Shown here piece after piece: positions 61,002-64,000 of a stretch of 64,000 nt of DNA; the stretch's first letter is position 1, and the number at the start of each line of letters is the position of its first letter. The notes below the pieces were generated by a model, which was not told the origin of the DNA, did not search any database, and was given only the letters and a program-made list of their open reading frames with translations. Origin of the DNA: Cellvibrio sp. UBA7661 (lineage in GTDB: Bacteria > Pseudomonadota > Gammaproteobacteria > Pseudomonadales > Cellvibrionaceae); contig DLHT01000003.1 of assembly GCA_002483365.1 (NCBI GenBank), positions 372,001-436,000 on the forward strand, written 5' to 3'. The position numbers and the translations under genes are program-made.

Positions 61002-64000
61002 GTGGGCGATTTGGAAAAAGACGAGAGCTTTCTTGGCGCTGTTGCTTCAAATGCTGGAGATGATTTCCACACTCTTTGGGCAACCCGTGAAATTTTGCGG
61101 TTGCTTGATGCAAATGGCGATGTAACCGCTATCAAAGTTGAAGGTCTTCCACCAGATGAAATTCACGCTCATGTTGGTGAACATGGCCAAGCAGTAGATA
61201 TCTACTTGACTCGCAACACTAAGGACGGGGAAACCAACACCTATCTGCAACTCAAATACTCAGCATCAGCTCCAGAAGAAGGCTGGAGCTGGTCACGATT
61301 GCTCACTCGCAGAACCAAGAGAAAACCTTTAAGTAGTGTTCTAGGGAAACTCGCGGGATTAATGAAGGCTGTAGGATTTAAAGGTGATTTCTCCATCGTT
61401 ACTAATCAACCCTTGTCCACCACAGTGGCTGACGATGTCGCGCGGTTGATTAGTAATGGCAGTAAACCTATTCCTGAAGATGCAGAATTATTTAATACCC
61501 TGACCAAGGCACTCGGGCTCACTCCCAAACAACTAATAACTTTCCTAAAGGCCTGGGATACAACGGGCTTTTCTTCAGTTTCACGACTAATTTTGGAAAG
61601 TGAAGTTATTCAACGCCTTGCCGGTATGTCCGACGCTGATGCTCGCGATGATTCCAACCTTTTGCAACGGAGAGTATCCACCTTGATGCTTCCTGAGAAC
61701 AGGAGCCATCCGGCGATAACGCGAGAAACTCTATTAATTTGGCTGGGTGTTGGCAGCACAAATATGTTTTTTCCAGCCCCATCTCATATCAAGCCAGCAC
61801 AGCCATATTTGCGTCGAATGGTAATTGATCGCCTCAGTGAGAAGCTCAACTCTTCTCAATCAAAACCTTTACGTATACATGCTGGAGGTGGGTGCGGAAA
61901 AACAAGCCTGATTTCCGATCTGACCTCCGTTCTACCTTCAGGCTCTGAATTATTCATTTACGATTGTTATGGTGGAGGTTTGTTTTTAGCCTCTGATCAA
62001 AAACGTCACCTATCTGAGCAAGCATTTACGCAACTTGGTAACGAATTGGCGGTTCGCCTCAAAACTCCTTTTGTAATACGGCGGCAAGGTAGTATTGATA
62101 TTTTCGAAGCATTTCGAAACCGCGTTTTGATCGCAGCCGATCTCGTGAAACTTCGTAACCCGGATGCAAAGTTGGTGTTGTGCTTTGATGCTGTTGATAA
62201 TGCAAAAACTGGCGCTCGACATTGGCAAGAACCTTGTTTCCTAGATGTTTTGACCCAGGCATCAAGCTGGCCGACCAATGTTCGTATCGTGGCCAGTTGT
62301 CGGACTTCTCGACGAGAAGAGGTAGGACACGAGAAGCTATATGATGACTTTGAGATTCCGAGTTTCGATGTCGATGAGGTTCGCAAGCTTGTTGCACTAT
62401 GGCAACCACAATGGAATCCCGAATTAGCAGCGACATTTGAAAATTTAACAGGAGGCAATCCTCGACGTCTTGTATATGCAGTTGAGGGCCTGTCAAATGA
62501 TGGTGCAGCGCGTGCGATTGAGCGTCTGATGCCGAAGGCTGAGGGTATAAATCCATTATTTGAACAGCGCGTTGCCGAAGCTGGCAAGCATTTGGGTTCC
62601 GCCGAAAAAGTCTGGCAGGTTCTTGATGCATTGTCCCGCCTGCCTCGCCCTGTTCCGGCGCTAACGCTCGCAGCACTAACAGGCCTAGCTTCGGCAGATA
62701 TCCAAGATTTAGCTGTGGATGTAGGCGGCATTATTGAACGAGAGGAGGGATGGTCTTTCCATGATGAAGACTTTGAGGCTTTTGTAATTGAGCGCCCCAA
62801 CAATGATGGAGATGAAGTCCTTACTCGTGGTGCTGATTTGCTTCTAAAAAGCCGCTTTATTGATAGGTATGCCGCCACCAATGTGGCAGAAGTGCTAGTG
62901 GCCTCCAATCGCCTTAAAGAACTTTATGATTTGGTTACTGCGGAAGAAAAACCATCTGAAGTTCTAACTTCGCTTGAAGCTCAGTTTGTTTGGTCCCGAA
63001 ATCTCGGCCTTGCAATTCGTTGTTGTCGAATGGCTTCGGATATAACAAACGCTTGTAATTTACTTATCACTTCGGCCGATGCGATTAGACGAGCAAAACT
63101 CCTGGAGGATTTAATCGTCAAAAATTTAGATTTGTCAGTGCAGTTTGCAGCGGATGAAGCAAATAGGCTCGTGATGGTAGGGCAGGATCATAAAACCAAA
63201 CGCCCGAGCCTAAGAATTAAGCTTGCTTCTCAAGCAGCACAAAATTTTCCCGAGACCGCAAAGATACACCTTAGATGGTGGCACGGTTATCTTGACGAAT
63301 TGCCGCATAACAGGGGCAGTAACGACTTCAAAGTATCAGACACAGATATCGCATCCGAATATGCCACTTATGCGACATTGTTTGGCGAGAAGGCAGCTCT
63401 CCATCGTCTTTTCACTTGGCGACCAAAATCCGCTCTACTTTCCGTATTTAGAATGCTTGCAGCACAAGCTGCAGGACGCAATCTCCAAACGTTGCTCAAT
63501 GTGATCGATTCCCGAAAGTGGTCGCCATTTGGGCTTGCACCATTTATGGCCGCAGCTCTGCTGGCTGGTGCAAAAATGAGTGACCCAGTGATGGCTAATG
63601 CTTTGTCGCGTTTAGCAAAAGCAACTAGAGCCAGATGGAACAAACCGATTGATATTGGCATTTTGAATTCGAAGATTTTGGATTGGCATGAAGCGGTACT
63701 TCTTATTTGTGAGCGCTCCGTTACTCACGATGAACTTAAACCCCTAATTTCAAAAATTCTTGAACGCGCATTTCCAACGCCTGAACTCACCGAGACGTAT
63801 CATCTTTATCGGCTACGTTCAGCTGGTGCGAGACAAGCGCGAGCCTACGCACTACGTGAGCTAATTTCTGGGATAGTTATTCCTGTAGAAAAATGGTTGC
63901 CGCCGAAACGCGAAGAACCACACAACGAAGAGCGTTTAGGAAAACGACAAGAGAAATCCCCAGAAGCACGCTGGAATGAGTCGCTTGCGGATGCAATAAC
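61002..64000 (+). CDS. STAND-like NTPase with N-terminal PD-(D/E)XK-like domain (Avs-like), cut by window end
   Basis: At least 999 codons, open to the last base. The GTG start at 61002 has GGAG at 60991-60994. N-terminus: LGAVASNAGDDFHTLWATREILRLL, then D66 in QAVDIYL and Q83-L-K85 in YLQLKYS, a D...QxK pattern like Cap4/Mrr-type nucleases. Centre: Walker A HAGGGCGKTS (295-302), Walker B LVLCFDAVDN (D396), VASCRTSR, and TGGNPRRL near 484, as in STAND ATPases. The rest is helical, as in repeat sensors. This layout matches Avs anti-phage proteins, which sense phage proteins and cut DNA. The C-terminal end is missing. Confidence 0.82.
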   Translation, partial: MGDLEKDESFLGAVASNAGDDFHTLWATREILRLLDANGDVTAIKVEGLPPDEIHAHVGEHGQAVDIYLTRNTKDGETNTYLQLKYSASAPEEGWSWSRLLTRRTKRKPLSSVLGKLAGLMKAVGFKGDFSIVTNQPLSTTVADDVARLISNGSKPIPEDAELFNTLTKALGLTPKQLITFLKAWDTTGFSSVSRLILESEVIQRLAGMSDADARDDSNLLQRRVSTLMLPENRSHPAITRETLLIWLGVGSTNMFFPAPSHIKPAQPYLRRMVIDRLSEKLNSSQSKPLRIHAGGGCGKTSLISDLTSVLPSGSELFIYDCYGGGLFLASDQKRHLSEQAFTQLGNELAVRLKTPFVIRRQGSIDIFEAFRNRVLIAADLVKLRNPDAKLVLCFDAVDNAKTGARHWQEPCFLDVLTQASSWPTNVRIVASCRTSRREEVGHEKLYDDFEIPSFDVDEVRKLVALWQPQWNPELAATFENLTGGNPRRLVYAVEGLSNDGAARAIERLMPKAEGINPLFEQRVAEAGKHLGSAEKVWQVLDALSRLPRPVPALTLAALTGLASADIQDLAVDVGGIIEREEGWSFHDEDFEAFVIERPNNDGDEVLTRGADLLLKSRFIDRYAATNVAEVLVASNRLKELYDLVTAEEKPSEVLTSLEAQFVWSRNLGLAIRCCRMASDITNACNLLITSADAIRRAKLLEDLIVKNLDLSVQFAADEANRLVMVGQDHKTKRPSLRIKLASQAAQNFPETAKIHLRWWHGYLDELPHNRGSNDFKVSDTDIASEYATYATLFGEKAALHRLFTWRPKSALLSVFRMLAAQAAGRNLQTLLNVIDSRKWSPFGLAPFMAAALLAGAKMSDPVMANALSRLAKATRARWNKPIDIGILNSKILDWHEAVLLICERSVTHDELKPLISKILERAFPTPELTETYHLYRLRSAGARQARAYALRELISGIVIPVEKWLPPKREEPHNEERLGKRQEKSPEARWNESLADAI

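Noticed and set aside
62006..62908. 300-codon minus-strand frame within the STAND-like gene
   Set aside because: The plus frame reads through as a clear P-loop protein; the antisense frame is Ser/Arg-rich and has no motif.

Overview
The window reads as a chromosomal segment of a Cellvibrio-like, plant-polysaccharide-degrading gammaproteobacterium. The evidence is two secreted GH16 glucanases and a secreted GH13 amylase, polyserine linkers, a GlyGly-CTERM tail, a CBM6 domain, many c-di-GMP and chemotaxis proteins, and moderate GC with AT-rich islands. The genus is an inference from gene style; there is no rRNA or tRNA in the window to confirm it.

Left part (1-13.6 kb): the end of a TRAP transporter; a PD-(D/E)XK nuclease-like gene sitting between two copies of the 5' end of a YciA-type thioesterase gene; a cytochrome b561-YceI pair; a divergent LysR/PACE-efflux pair; ccoG followed by a MocR regulator; a small glycosyltransferase, a LysR regulator and a membrane protein; a ParE-type toxin/antitoxin operon with two near-identical palindromic operators; and a PA0069-type radical SAM gene.

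Middle (13.8-36.2 kb): two tandem GH16 genes whose domain order is circularly permuted (known precedent: Fibrobacter succinogenes licheninase); a membrane AraC regulator; a ynfA-sulP pair; an arsenic operon (arsR, decayed arsC, arsH, acr3, osmC-like, GAPDH, arsJ, an ATP-grasp gene); a tiny basic protein and a GreA/GreB-C-like protein; a RES/Xre toxin-antitoxin operon; an MCP; and a czcCBA heavy-metal efflux operon led by a His-rich membrane protein.

36-50 kb: serine hydrolase lipoprotein, PAS-GGDEF cyclase, short CDF-like transporter, GH13 amylase, Ser-rich lipoprotein, a divergent histidine kinase/response regulator pair, a YkgJ-type Cys-cluster protein, a CHASE-PAS-GGDEF-EAL protein and a TauE/SafE permease.

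Right part (50.4-64 kb) is an accessory island built around NAD salvage and probable defence. On the minus strand: a divergent NAD-kinase-fold protein, an SPFH protein and nicotinamide phosphoribosyltransferase (nadV), then bifunctional NMNAT/NUDIX. On the plus strand: the NUDIX-type regulator NrtR. Three related near-palindromic sites before nadV and between nadM and nrtR look like its operators. Between nadV and nadM sits an AT-rich, translationally coupled pair (SF1 helicase plus an unknown 207-aa protein). After nrtR come a Cys-dependent phosphatase overlapping a protein with a HEPN-type Rx4H motif, and then a very large P-loop STAND-like protein with an N-terminal PD-(D/E)XK-like motif, cut by the window end. 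These three blocks are the best candidates for an undescribed system.
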